Shown: positions 25,567-33,831 of the stretch, one piece after another
Layout of the letters: each line of letters starts with the position of its first letter
Numbering within the stretch: the stretch's first letter is position 1
From: a bacterium
GTDB lineage: Bacteria > Actinomycetota > Acidimicrobiia > Spongiisociales > Spongiisociaceae
Length of the DNA stretch: 59,552 nucleotides
Assembly: GCA_028820935.1 (NCBI GenBank)
Contig: JAPPHZ010000043.1
Span: 1-59,552 of the forward strand
Reading direction: 5' to 3'
Notes under the pieces: model-generated
What the model was told of the DNA's origin: nothing
The model's input: the letters and a program-made list of their open reading frames with translations, nothing else
Database searches by the model: none
Position numbers and translations under genes: made by a program

Positions 25567-25627
25567 TCCGGAACGGCCCCGCTCCAGGTCCGGTAACCCT
25601 CGTGCCAGGCGCCCGGGGACCGACCTC

Positions 25628-26683
25628 ATGAGGCCGGCGACCTCCGGCGAGCCTGCCGCCGGCGCCCGGCCGGGAAACCCCGGTCGCCGGCGGGTCGTAG
25701 TCGGGGTCTCGGTCGGATTGCTGGTCGTGCTCGCGGTATTGCCGGCCCTGCCCGGTGTCGGCGACTCGGCGCTGTTCACGCTCACCATGATGCTCACCTC
25801 GGTGGCGGTGGCCGTGAACTGGAACCTCACCGGAGGGTTCACCGGCTACGTCGACTTCGGCCATGCGGCCTGGTTCGGGATCGGGGCCTACACCACGGCG
25901 ATCCTGATGTCACTCCAGACCAACGGCCCGCAGATCGGCTGGGCCGCCCCTCCCGCCATCATCCTGGGCGCCGTGGTGGCGGGTGTCCTGGCCGCGGCCA
26001 TCGGTAGGGCCACTATGCGCCTGAAGGGTCCCTACTTCTCCATCGCCCTACTGGGGACCTTCGTGGCCGTCCGGGAGATCGTGCGGGTTTCCGGGGGGCT
26101 CACCGGGGGCGGGGTGGGGCTGACCCTCCCTCCCTACCTCAACCGGCCGCTCTTCTACTACATCGAGTTGGCGCTCGTAGCCGGCCTGGTCGCACTCGTC
26201 TGGTGGCTGCGGGGCACGCGCTTCGGCGCCGCCCTGGTGGCCATCCGGGAGGACGAGGTGGGGGCGGAGACGCGCGGAATCAACACGACCCGTCTCAAGG
26301 TGACCGTGTTCAGCTTCGCCGGGTTCTCCACCGGGCTGTTCGGGGGACTGTGGGCCTACCAGAACACCTTCGTCGACCCCGACATCGCCTTCATCGAGAT
26401 CCGGACCGTCGACGCGGTGATGGGCACCATGCTGGGCGGCCTCGGCACCGTGGCCGGACCCGTCGTCGGGACCGTCGCGCTGTTCTGGCTGCGCGAGCTG
26501 CTCTGGGCCCACCTGCTCGACTACCACCTCATCGCGCAGGGGGTGCTCCTGATCGTGATCGTCCTGTTCCTTCCCAGGGGTCTGGTCGGGATCATCGACC
26601 CGAGGGGCACCTCGGTCACCGCCCTGTGGCGGCGATGGATCGGGCGGAGTGCCCGCCCGGATGAGCCGGAGAGAGACCCATGA
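25628..26683 (+). CDS. livM: LivM-type ABC permease
   Basis: The second membrane subunit of a branched-chain-amino-acid-type (HAAT) importer, 351 aa with about nine hydrophobic segments. It carries the LivM signatures NLTGGFTGYVDFGHAAWFGIGAYT, LKGPYFSIALLGTF, AIREDEVGAETRGIN and GGLGTVAGPVVG. Start ATG 25628 lies 61 bases after the fusion gene. It overlaps the livG ATG by 4 bases. Cytoplasmic membrane. HAAT systems also carry amides, urea and aromatic acids, so the substrate is open. Confidence 0.92.
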   Translation: MRPATSGEPAAGARPGNPGRRRVVVGVSVGLLVVLAVLPALPGVGDSALFTLTMMLTSVAVAVNWNLTGGFTGYVDFGHAAWFGIGAYTTAILMSLQTNGPQIGWAAPPAIILGAVVAGVLAAAIGRATMRLKGPYFSIALLGTFVAVREIVRVSGGLTGGGVGLTLPPYLNRPLFYYIELALVAGLVALVWWLRGTRFGAALVAIREDEVGAETRGINTTRLKVTVFSFAGFSTGLFGGLWAYQNTFVDPDIAFIEIRTVDAVMGTMLGGLGTVAGPVVGTVALFWLRELLWAHLLDYHLIAQGVLLIVIVLFLPRGLVGIIDPRGTSVTALWRRWIGRSARPDEPERDP

Positions 26684-27426
26684 CCGCGTTGCTCGATGCC
26701 CGCGGGGTGGTGAAGCGGTTCGGCGGTCTCACCGCGGTGGACGGGGTGGACATCAGCGTCGGCGCGGGCGAGATGGTAGGGCTCATCGGCCCCAACGGCA
26801 GCGGGAAGACGACCCTCTTCGACTGCCTGAGCCGGGTGTCGAGCCTCGACGCCGGTTCGGTCAGATTCGACGGTATCGACATCACCCGGCACCGGCCCCA
26901 CCAGGTGGCCCGGCTCGGCCTGGCGCGCACGTTCCAGCTGATCCGGGTGTACCGCGAGCTGACCGTCTCCGAGAACATGGAGCTGAGCATCCAATGGGCG
27001 CAGGTCGGGGCGGCGCGCCTGTTCGGCCGTGCCGACCCGGCGACCCGCCGGAGGGTGGATTCCCTCTTGGAGTTCCTGCTGCTCGCCCCTCTCCGGGACG
27101 AGCGCGCCGGCGCCCTGTCGGGTGGCCAGCGCCGTCTCCTGGAGATCGGGATGGCCCTGATGAGCGAGCCGAAGCTGTTGCTGCTGGACGAAGCCACCTC
27201 CGGCGTCAATCCCACCCTCGTCGCCGAGATCGCCGACCGGCTGCGAGAGGTCAACGCCGACGGCGTGGCCATCCTGCTGGTGGAACACAACGTGGGCTTC
27301 GTGGCCGAGTTGTGCCACCGGGTGGTGGTCCTGGACCGCGGCGCCAAGCTGGCCGAGGGCACGCCGGGCCAGGTCATGGAGGACCCCGCCGTCATCGAGG
27401 CCTACTTCGGGGCGGAGGGGGAATAG
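26680..27426 (+). CDS. livG: LivG-type ABC transporter ATPase
   Basis: A 248-aa nucleotide-binding subunit: Walker A GPNGSGKTT (about 38-46), Q-loop in ARTFQLIRVYRELTV, signature LSGGQRRLLEIGMAL, Walker B LLLLDEATSGVNP and the H-loop in LLVEHNV. The long loop between the Q-loop and the signature is typical of LivG. It is coupled to livM by ATGA and to livF by a one-base overlap. It energises the importer with LivF in the cytoplasm. The usual LDEPxxG is DEATSG here. Confidence 0.92.
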   Translation: MTALLDARGVVKRFGGLTAVDGVDISVGAGEMVGLIGPNGSGKTTLFDCLSRVSSLDAGSVRFDGIDITRHRPHQVARLGLARTFQLIRVYRELTVSENMELSIQWAQVGAARLFGRADPATRRRVDSLLEFLLLAPLRDERAGALSGGQRRLLEIGMALMSEPKLLLLDEATSGVNPTLVAEIADRLREVNADGVAILLVEHNVGFVAELCHRVVVLDRGAKLAEGTPGQVMEDPAVIEAYFGAEGE

Positions 27427-28169
27427 TGGTAGCGACCGCCACGGAGCGCCCGCTGCTCGAGGTCCGGGACGTGAGCGCCGGCTACTACGCCGGCCACGAT
27501 GTCATCCACAACATCGACCTCGAGGTGGCCGAGGGAGAGATCGTCTGCGTCATCGGACCCAACGGCGCCGGGAAGTCCACGGTGTTCAGGGCGATCTACG
27601 GCCTGGCGGAGGTGCGCTCCGGACGGGTGCTGTGTGATGGCGTGGACATAACCAACATCGCTCCCCAGGACGCTCTGCGCACCGCGCGTATGGCGATGGT
27701 GCCGCAGCTCCGCAGCGTCTTCCCCCAGATGACGGTCCATGAGAACCTGGAACTAGGGATGTACCTGGAACCCGACAGGGCGCGGGTACGGGATCGGATC
27801 GACTACGTCTACGGCCTGTTCCCGCGCCTCGCCCGGCGCTCCCGCCAAGAGGCCGGAACGATGTCGGGCGGGGAGCAACGCATGCTCGAGATCGGCCGCT
27901 CCCTGATGCACGAGCCCCGCATCGTCCTGATGGACGAACCCTCGGCGGGCCTGGCGCCCATCGTCACCCGCCAGGTGTTCGAGGCCATCCGGCAGCTGAA
28001 CCGCGAGATCGGCCTTACGGTGCTGATGATCGAGCAGAACGCCCGCCAGGGACTAGAGGCCAGCCACCGCGGCTACGTACTCGAGATGGGCCGCAACAGC
28101 CACCAGGGACCAGCGGGGGAACTGCTGGCCGACCCCGAGGTACGGAGGGCCTTCCTGGGCGTGCGTTGA
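27426..28169 (+). CDS. livF: LivF-type ABC transporter ATPase
   Basis: The second nucleotide-binding subunit, 247 aa: Walker A GPNGAGKST, Q-loop region MVPQLRSVFPQMTVHENLE, signature MSGGEQRMLEIGRSL, Walker B IVLMDEPSAGLAP and H-loop replaced by LMIEQN as usual for LivF. GTG 27426 shares its G with the livG stop and follows GGCGGAGGGGG. Last gene of the five-domain importer; a hairpin follows at 28177. The upstream part of its reading frame is a shadow of livG. Confidence 0.92.
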   Translation: MVATATERPLLEVRDVSAGYYAGHDVIHNIDLEVAEGEIVCVIGPNGAGKSTVFRAIYGLAEVRSGRVLCDGVDITNIAPQDALRTARMAMVPQLRSVFPQMTVHENLELGMYLEPDRARVRDRIDYVYGLFPRLARRSRQEAGTMSGGEQRMLEIGRSLMHEPRIVLMDEPSAGLAPIVTRQVFEAIRQLNREIGLTVLMIEQNARQGLEASHRGYVLEMGRNSHQGPAGELLADPEVRRAFLGVR

Positions 28170-28176
28170 AACCGTT

Positions 28177-28197
28177 GCCGGAGCGGATCCCTCCGGC
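28177..28197 (+). terminator. candidate hairpin terminator after livF
   Basis: The inverted repeat GCCGGAG-CGGATCC-CTCCGGC gives a 7-bp stem and 7-base loop 8 bases after the livF stop. There is no following U tract. An alternative pairing GCGGATC (28183) with GATCCGC (28204) overlaps it. Confidence 0.4.
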
Positions 28198-28241
28198 TGC
28201 GTCGATCCGCGAAAATCGTGTAGCCTAGATTGCCTTATTTA

Positions 28242-28250
28242 TGCTATAAT
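28242..28250 (+). promoter_or_regulatory. extended -10 promoter for 28301 gene
   Basis: TGCTATAAT lies in a short AT-rich island and is a perfect extended -10 (TGn-TATAAT), 51 bases before the ATG of the retropepsin-like gene. No good -35 is present, as is usual for extended -10 promoters. Confidence 0.55.
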
Positions 28251-28300
28251 AATAGAATCAATCAGTGAAGAGTTTCTGCCTAGCTACCTGAAAGGACACG

Positions 28301-28726
28301 ATGGGTCTCATCCGCACCACCGCTGCAATCCGGAATCCGGCCGAACCGGATCGAGTGTGGGAGGGGACATTCCTCGTCGACACCGGTGCCATCGACTGCC
28401 TCGTGCCGCGCCCCCATCTCGAGGCCATCGGCCTGAGACCGGAAGGACAACGGAAGTACACGCTTGCCGACGCCAGCGAGGTAACCATGGATGTCACCGT
28501 CGGCCGGATCGAGTTCATGGACACATTCGTCGGGGCGACGATCCTCTTCGGAGAAGCCGGCAGCGAGCCGCTGCTCGGCGCCACCGCTCTCGAGTCGTTG
28601 GGCATCGAAGTGGATCCGCTCAACCAGACTCTCACGAGACACGCGGCGATCAGCCTGAGGGGAAGGCTCATCCTGAACCCATCGGAAACGATCTCGCTCC
28701 CTCAGGCCGAGCCCGGTCTCTCGTAG
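28301..28726 (+). CDS. retropepsin-like aspartic protease
   Basis: A 141-aa single-domain clan AA protein: FLVDTGAIDCLVP (catalytic Asp27-Thr-Gly), HLEAIGL, a flap-like YTLADASEVTMDV strand, then LLGATALESLGIEVDPLNQTL, which closes the fold. It would need to dimerise to be active. GAAAGG precedes the ATG and an extended -10 promoter lies upstream. A small antitoxin-like gene follows in the same frame 12 bases after its stop. A relative with a DIG site is at 18840-19235. Biological role unknown. Confidence 0.82.
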   Translation: MGLIRTTAAIRNPAEPDRVWEGTFLVDTGAIDCLVPRPHLEAIGLRPEGQRKYTLADASEVTMDVTVGRIEFMDTFVGATILFGEAGSEPLLGATALESLGIEVDPLNQTLTRHAAISLRGRLILNPSETISLPQAEPGLS

Positions 28727-28738
28727 CCCCGACTCTCC

Positions 28739-28918
28739 ATGGATCAGGGGCGCTATGGCTGGGAGGACTCCCTGGTCTTGGAGGAGGCGGACGACCGTGT
28801 CGTCCTGAGGGGGAACGAGGACGCCAAACTGTCCTGGGAGAAGACCTATCGTGCGATGGCCTCCGAGCAGGAGGACTGGAGCGACTTCGACGTGACTGCC
28901 GCCGACGGATTGGACTGA
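28739..28918 (+). CDS. MazE-like antitoxin (short, possibly N-truncated)
   Basis: A 59-aa acidic protein whose middle (LVLEEADDRVVLR) and tail (LSWEKTYRAMASEQEDWSDFDVTAADGLD) resemble the end of MazE/AbrB-type antitoxins, where the tail binds the toxin. It lacks the usual N-terminal DNA-binding strand, so it may be truncated. Its stop overlaps the ATG of a frameshifted MazF-like remnant (TGATG), the standard antitoxin-toxin spacing. Too short to be certain on its own; the neighbour supports the call. Confidence 0.55.
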   Translation: MDQGRYGWEDSLVLEEADDRVVLRGNEDAKLSWEKTYRAMASEQEDWSDFDVTAADGLD

Positions 28919-29000
28919 TGGCGGACTTCCCCAAGCGGTAGCCGTCTACTTCGCCGACCTCAATCCCACCGTCGGAAGCGATCCCGCTCCCTCGCACCGA
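28918..29000 (+). pseudogene. MazF/PemK toxin remnant, frameshifted and truncated
   Basis: The ATG at 28918 gives MADFPKR and a stop at 28939. One base earlier in frame the DNA reads VAVYFADLNPTVGSDPA (from 28938), the characteristic MazF N-terminus. Adding one G to the CGG-TA junction (28936-28940) restores MADFPKRVAVYFADLNPTVGS. After about 28990 the similarity stops, so most of the toxin is missing. The preceding antitoxin-like frame is intact. Confidence 0.7.
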
Positions 29001-29046
29001 GCCTGGTCACTCGTAGCAACCGGCGGTACCACACCGCCACTCCGGA

Positions 29047-29073
29047 GGCAGACCACTAGAGCAGACCGCTAGA
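29047..29073 (+). repeat. short dispersed motif, copy 4 (doubled)
   Basis: GGCAGACCACTAGA is followed at once by GCAGACCGCTAGA, a tandem pair of the motif core, 36 bases upstream of the amidohydrolase ATG and in the gene's orientation. It runs over the end of the MazF remnant frame. Confidence 0.5.
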
Positions 29074-29108
29074 TTGGCTCCGAGACCGGACACGAGAAGG
29101 GCGGGAAG

Positions 29109-30431
29109 ATGGCTGCCACTGCGCTGGTAGGCGGAAGGGTGATCGACGGTACGGGAAGGGCGCCGATCGAGGATGCCGTGGTGCTCATCGACGGGGAGCG
29201 GATCGATGCCGTGTTCCGCAGGGGCGACATGGAGGTTCCCTCCGGCGCCGAAGTGGTGGACATATCCGGCTCGACGGTGATACCCGGCCTGATCGACTGC
29301 CACGTCCACGTGGGGGTGCTGGCCGACAACTCCTTCCTGCAGGTGGAGGACCCGGCCTCCCTCGCCGACCAGTTCATGACCACCCTGCTCGGCCACGGGG
29401 TGACGACCGTCCGGGACACCGGCAACTTCAACCCTGACGAGGTTTTCCGCACCTTCAAGGAGGGCCGGGACGGCTGGCCCCGCTTCTTCGGCGCCGGGAC
29501 GATCCTGGACGGTCCGGCAGATCCTCCCGCGCCGTGGCGCTGGCTGGCCATCATCGACGACGAGGCTTCCGCCCGCGCCGAGACAGCCCGCCTGGCAGAG
29601 GCCGGGATGGACTTCATCAAGGTGTACGTGTGGGCCCGCCTGCCGGTGCTGCGGGCGGTGGTCTCCGAAGCCCACCGCCGGGGGGTGCGGGTCGCCGCCC
29701 ACGTCGGGCATACCGTCACCGTCGAGGAGGCCGTGAAGGTGGGCGTCGACGCCCTCGAGCATGTGCGGGTGGGCCGCGAGTTGGTCCCCGAGAAGCGCCA
29801 GGCGGAGCTGGCGGCCCTGCCGGGGCGGATCCTGGATCCGTTGGTCGGCTTCCAGCCGTGGCGTTACATCGACCCCGAGTCGGACCTGGCCGACGGCCTG
29901 ATCGCGCTTATGGCCGAGCGGGGCACCTTCATCACGCCCACCCTGACCCTCTCCCAGAGCATCCTGGCCGGGAACACGGAGGCGGCAACGTGTCCGGCCG
30001 GCCTCGACGAGATGCCGGAGGCGGTCGCCGAGCAGTGGAGCCAGTACGCCTACCCGTTCGACTACAGCGAGACGGACTGGGAGGCGGCCCCGGTGGAGTT
30101 GCGGAACCAGATGGCCTTCATCGGCCGGGCCCAGCGCGGCGGCGTGAACGTGACGGCCGGAACCGACCTCACCAACCCCTTCGTGGTGCCCGGCCACAGC
30201 ATGCACGAGGAGTTGCGCCTGCTGGTGGACGGATGCGGGTTCACCCCCACCGAAGCCATCGTGGCCGGAACCAGCCGGGCCGCCGAGTTGCTGGGCCAGG
30301 CCGACGAGCTGGGCACGGTCGAGAAGCGCAAGCTGGCCGACCTGGTGGTGCTCGACGGCAACCCCCTCGACGACATCGGCAACACCCGCCGGATCTCCGC
30401 CGTCTACAAGGGAGGCCAGCTAGTCGCTTAG
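29109..30431 (+). CDS. amidohydrolase (imidazolonepropionase/prolidase-like)
   Basis: A 440-aa metal-dependent hydrolase: GTVIPGLIDCHVHVG-type motif (His65, His67), a Lys in DFIKVYVWARLP (about 173), AAHVGHT, LEHVRVG and the Asp in TAGTDLTNPF (about 350). It ends with ADLVVLDGNPLDDI and VYKGGQL, typical of the imidazolonepropionase-related branch that includes secreted and cytoplasmic peptidase-like enzymes. No signal peptide. A GGGCGGGAAG site precedes the ATG. Natural substrate unknown; stands alone between two small-gene patches. Confidence 0.88.
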   Translation: MAATALVGGRVIDGTGRAPIEDAVVLIDGERIDAVFRRGDMEVPSGAEVVDISGSTVIPGLIDCHVHVGVLADNSFLQVEDPASLADQFMTTLLGHGVTTVRDTGNFNPDEVFRTFKEGRDGWPRFFGAGTILDGPADPPAPWRWLAIIDDEASARAETARLAEAGMDFIKVYVWARLPVLRAVVSEAHRRGVRVAAHVGHTVTVEEAVKVGVDALEHVRVGRELVPEKRQAELAALPGRILDPLVGFQPWRYIDPESDLADGLIALMAERGTFITPTLTLSQSILAGNTEAATCPAGLDEMPEAVAEQWSQYAYPFDYSETDWEAAPVELRNQMAFIGRAQRGGVNVTAGTDLTNPFVVPGHSMHEELRLLVDGCGFTPTEAIVAGTSRAAELLGQADELGTVEKRKLADLVVLDGNPLDDIGNTRRISAVYKGGQLVA

Positions 30432-30464
30432 CGCTACCTGATCTTCCGGGCACCCGCCTGAGGC

Positions 30465-30557
30465 ATGCTGGAACCCGTGGTCCGGGGAGTCGTCCAAGGC
30501 ATCACCGAGTTCCTGCCAGCCTCGTGGTCGATGGTGTACATACCCGGTCGGAGATAG
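30465..30557 (+). pseudogene. N-terminal fragment of uppP (undecaprenyl-diphosphatase)
   Basis: The frame reads MLEPVVRGVVQGITEFLPAS and then departs into WSMVYIPGRR and a stop. LxGxxQGxTEFLPxSSSGHL is the opening signature of UppP/BacA, the membrane phosphatase that recycles undecaprenyl diphosphate. The match breaks in the middle of the SSSGH catalytic motif. The rest of uppP is not seen downstream, where a small two-gene module begins 9 bases later. A truncated remnant at a DNA junction. Confidence 0.72.
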
Positions 30558-30566
30558 ACTGAGGAG

Positions 30567-30929
30567 ATGGAACCTGTTCAGCCGATCAGCCCCGTGACTA
30601 CACGTCGGAACGGGGTGAAACTGACCCGTGATCAGGCAAGAAGCCTGTTTCTCCACACCGCTATAGCACGGGAATTGAGGTCTCGCGAATCCGAGGGCAT
30701 CGAGATCGCCCGGCGGAACATCGCCCGGATGCGGTCGGTCAATCCGCATGCCGCACCCCTCCTGGACGAGTGGGAGAGGATTCTCCAGGGGTCGATCGAC
30801 CAGATCGTGGACAGCATGCTCGATCCCGGCTTCCGCGGTCAGGACCTTCGACAGGTGACCCCCTTCGGCGGGATTCTCACCCCCACCCGACGTGCTGATG
30901 TCTACAGGTCGTTCGCAGGAACGGCATGA
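30567..30929 (+). CDS. small helical protein of a two-gene (toxin-antitoxin-like) module
   Basis: A 120-aa helical, charged protein (TRDQARSLFLHTAIARELRSRE..., WERILQGSIDQIVDSMLDP) ending in LTPTRRADVYRSF. It overlaps the next gene by ATGA. Partners of DUF6036-type nucleotidyltransferase-like proteins have this size and coupling; I do not recognise a DNA-binding motif. GAGGAG abuts the ATG, so GTG 30594 may be the true start. Placed directly after the uppP fragment, consistent with insertion at that site. Confidence 0.65.
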   Translation: MEPVQPISPVTTRRNGVKLTRDQARSLFLHTAIARELRSRESEGIEIARRNIARMRSVNPHAAPLLDEWERILQGSIDQIVDSMLDPGFRGQDLRQVTPFGGILTPTRRADVYRSFAGTA

Positions 30930-31465
30930 ACCGCGAGGCGTTTGATCACGCCATCCGGGCCTCCGGCGCCATCCTGGGCGAGAACGAACTCTTGGTGATC
31001 GGAAGCCAGGCTGTCCACGCGTCGGTCTCTGAAGTCCCGATCGAAGCGGAGCAATCCCTGGAGGCAGACATTGCTGCTCTATACGACCCGCACGAACGGA
31101 AAGCCGACTTGATTGATGGTTCCATAGGCGAAGCGTCGATGTTTCACACAACATTCGGTTACTACGTTCAGGGCGTGACCGAGTCCACGGCTGTCCTCCC
31201 TCGAGGCTGGCGCGACCGTCTAGTCAGATATGAGACACCGGGTACGAATGGTGTGGTGGCCTGGTGCCTCGAGATTCACGACCTGTGGATATCCAAGGCA
31301 GTCGCCTTCCGTCTGAAGGATCGCGAATTCTGTGCCGCTCTGATGTCTGAAGGCTTGGTGGATGCCGGCACACTCGCGCGTCGCCTGGATGCAGTCGAAG
31401 GTTTGGAGGCAGAGTTGCGCAGCCAGGTATCCAGACTCATCGAACGGCCACCACTGCCCTACTGA
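30926..31465 (+). CDS. DUF6036-like nucleotidyltransferase-fold protein
   Basis: A 179-aa protein with LVIGSQAVHASV (strand and Gly-Ser of the nucleotidyltransferase fold), SLEADIAALYD (metal-site acidic pair E-x-D) and EIHDLWISKAVAFRLKDREF, which corresponds to the late conserved segment of AbiEii/DUF6036 proteins. Such proteins are found in toxin-antitoxin-like and abortive-infection pairs. Start coupled to the upstream gene (ATGA). The VOC gene converges one base after its stop. Activity is inferred. Confidence 0.7.
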   Translation: MNREAFDHAIRASGAILGENELLVIGSQAVHASVSEVPIEAEQSLEADIAALYDPHERKADLIDGSIGEASMFHTTFGYYVQGVTESTAVLPRGWRDRLVRYETPGTNGVVAWCLEIHDLWISKAVAFRLKDREFCAALMSEGLVDAGTLARRLDAVEGLEAELRSQVSRLIERPPLPY

Positions 31466-31466
31466 C

Positions 31467-32324
31467 CTACGCGGGAACGATCCTGATCCGGGCGCCCGCC
31501 GCCTCTGAGGGGTCGATGTCGAGACCGGCGGGAGACCGGCTGATCCTGACTCCGGCGCGGGCCAGCATCTCGGCGGTGGAGTCCAGGTCGCTCGATGCCA
31601 GCACCAAGCTGTAGGGGCCCGGCCCCCGTCGCTCGAGTTCGGTGGCAACGGGTCCCGGTCCGTCGGGCTGGGAGAGCGCCAGCCGGAAGGAACCGAGCCG
31701 GTATTGGCGGCTCGACGCTCCCGGCCGCTGATGCCCGCCGTCTCCGGCCCGGAGCCCGAGGGCTCGTTCGTAGAGTCGGGCGGCCTCATCCAGGTCCCCG
31801 ACCACCAGGTCGATCCCGGCCACACCGGTGACCAGATTGCCATGGTCACCGGGCGGGTCCCAGGCCAGCAGTTCGCCCTCACCGGTGATCCAGTCGATCA
31901 GGTAGGGCCATGGCTTGCGCCACGGGGATCCCCCCGGAAGGACCAGCCTCCACTCCAACCGACCACCCTTCGGGTGGATCCGGTCCATCTCGAACGGACC
32001 CTCAGCGCCGATACCCAGGCCTCGCAGGCCTTCCACCTCGTCCTCGAGGCCGGTCCCGGCCAGAACGAAACCGACCAGCCCCGAGCCCTGGTCGAGGAAC
32101 GACAGCAACTCCCTCCCGAACGGCCCCCGGGCCCTCGCTACGGCCGGGTCCTCCACCGTCAGCAGTTCCAGGTAGTCGAGACCGAAGCGGACTATGGCGT
32201 TGCGGGTGCCGAGGGAGGGATGGCGGCCCCCCACCGCCACCTCGAAACCGAGCCGTCGGAAGGCGCCCATGGCCGACTCGAGGTCGGGAACGCCGATCAC
32301 GGCGTGGTCGAAGCGTTCGATCAC
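31467..32324 (-). CDS. VOC-family (glyoxalase-like) protein, two modules
   Basis: The 285-aa protein starts with FDHAVIGVPDLESAMGAFRRLGFEVAVGGRHPSLGTRNAIVRFG, the opening of a glyoxalase-like domain of the type that binds a large substrate. A second beta-alpha-beta unit, VAGIDLVVGDLDEAARLYERALGL, follows near residue 160. Metal ligands are only partly obvious (His7 and Glu in YLELL). GTG start 8 bases after the LLM gene's stop, so both are one transcript. Substrate unknown. Confidence 0.8.
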   Translation of the reverse strand: MIERFDHAVIGVPDLESAMGAFRRLGFEVAVGGRHPSLGTRNAIVRFGLDYLELLTVEDPAVARARGPFGRELLSFLDQGSGLVGFVLAGTGLEDEVEGLRGLGIGAEGPFEMDRIHPKGGRLEWRLVLPGGSPWRKPWPYLIDWITGEGELLAWDPPGDHGNLVTGVAGIDLVVGDLDEAARLYERALGLRAGDGGHQRPGASSRQYRLGSFRLALSQPDGPGPVATELERRGPGPYSLVLASSDLDSTAEMLARAGVRISRSPAGLDIDPSEAAGARIRIVPA

Positions 32325-32331
32325 GGTCCGC

Positions 32332-33318
32332 TCACCCCACCAGCGCCGGCAGCACCTCTTCGGTGACCCTCCGGAACTGCCCCGCCTCGTCGTGGCCCAC
32401 CAGCCGCAGGGTGATGCTGGTCGCCCCGGCGTCCGCGAACCCCCGGATCAGATCGATGCACCGCCCGGGATCGCCTATCGCCACCCACCGTTCCAGGAAG
32501 GCGCGGTCGTAGTCCACTCCGTAGTAGGCCTTCAGGTAGGAGGCCACCTCCTCCATACCCCGCTCCCGGTCCTCGGCCACGTGGATGTTGTAGTACAGGC
32601 AGGCCTCGAAGCCCTCGGAGAGGGGGCGGCCCTCCTCGTCCGCGTACCGCCCGATAGCCGCCAGGTTGGTGGCGAGGGTCTCCGGGGTGTTGGCGGTGGT
32701 CATCCAGCCGTCGCCCATCCGGGCCACCCGCCGCAGTGCCCGCTCGGACAGCTTCGGGAAGGCGGGGTTGGGGTTGGCGGTGACCCAGATCGGCAGGGGT
32801 TGCTGGACCGGCCTGGGCAGCACCGTCACGTTATCGAACCGGTTGTAGGTCCCCTCGTAGGAGGCCTCCTCCGTCTCGGAGACGAGGCGCAGGATCTCGA
32901 TCGCCTCCTCCATCCGCCGGCTCCTCGTTCCCGGATCGATGCCGAAGGCGGCGAACTCCTCCGCGAACTTGCCGCCGCCCGCCTCCCGCTGACCCTGGCA
33001 GGCCACGAAGATGGACCGGCCACCGGACAGGCAGTCGAAGCTGAGCCACTGGTAGGCGAACAGCAGGGCGTCGCGAAGGGGCATGCTCGCCATGCAACCC
33101 ACCCCGAGGCCGACCCGCTCGGTGCGCGCCGCCAGGGCCCCGAGCGCCACCATGGCGTCCAGGCGGGGCTTGGCGAAAATCGAATCCCCCACCCACACCG
33201 AGTCCCACACCTCGGCCTGATCCGCCTCCACCGCCAGGTCGAGCATCTCGGAGACCGTGGACATCCCGAGCAGCACGCTCCGGTTCGACAGCGTGAGGCC
33301 GTACTTGATCCGGGTCAT
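32332..33318 (-). CDS. LLM-class (F420-type) flavin oxidoreductase
   Basis: The 328-aa luciferase-like enzyme begins KYGLTLSNRSVLLG and has LAVEADQAEVWDSVWVGDSIF, RTERVGLGVGCM, LSFDCLSGGRSIFVACQG, LPIWVTANPN and a C-terminal GDPGRCIDLIRGFADAGAT. The start is ATG 33318 after GGAGAGGAGAGG; the longer frame runs into the intergenic repeat. Upstream of the VOC gene. Whether it uses F420 or FMN cannot be decided from sequence alone; actinobacterial context favours F420. Confidence 0.85.
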   Translation of the reverse strand: MTRIKYGLTLSNRSVLLGMSTVSEMLDLAVEADQAEVWDSVWVGDSIFAKPRLDAMVALGALAARTERVGLGVGCMASMPLRDALLFAYQWLSFDCLSGGRSIFVACQGQREAGGGKFAEEFAAFGIDPGTRSRRMEEAIEILRLVSETEEASYEGTYNRFDNVTVLPRPVQQPLPIWVTANPNPAFPKLSERALRRVARMGDGWMTTANTPETLATNLAAIGRYADEEGRPLSEGFEACLYYNIHVAEDRERGMEEVASYLKAYYGVDYDRAFLERWVAIGDPGRCIDLIRGFADAGATSITLRLVGHDEAGQFRRVTEEVLPALVG

Positions 33319-33349
33319 CCGGCCTCTCCTCTCCTGCCTCGTGAAGCCG

Positions 33350-33770
33350 GAGGGTACTGAAAATGTCCAATCGGCCCGATTGCCGGCAACGAAACCCCAG
33401 GTAGAGACATCGCGGGCCAACCACCCTCGTCTTTCAGCACCCTCCTGGTGTCCCCTGTCTTTGGTTCGCCCCGTTCTGTGACCTGTGCCGTAGTGGACGG
33501 CGCCGGCTCTGCGCCTGAAACAAGGGGGTTGAACATGTCACATACCCGCCGCATACTGTCCGGCAGTCACAAACACCGCCGATTTCCTGCTTTTCGACGT
33601 CGAGGAAACCGGAACCGGGATCAATTCGGGAGCGGACCCGCCAGGGGATAGCGGAACGCGTTCGGACCAAAGGAGGTGGTGGCTGGGGGATGGGCCCGCC
33701 GGGGAGGGCGTTTTCGCGTTTTTCGCGTTCTCGGCGTCTCTGGCATGGACAACGAACTACCGGATCAGGG
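33350..33770 (-). repeat. dispersed intergenic repeat, copy C (longest form)
   Basis: Read on the minus strand from 33770 it matches 15327-15660 almost throughout. It then continues past CACCAGGAGG into a part shared with 5418-5525 (CGCGGGCC-ACCA, TGGACATTT, GTACCCTCC). It occupies most of the 600 bases between the second LLM gene and the imuA promoter. No conserved open frame runs through the copies. Confidence 0.75.
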
Positions 33771-33831
33771 CAACTGGTAAGGCTTGCTCGTCACCCGGCG
33801 TCCCGACCTGATGTCACATCTCCATCCTATA

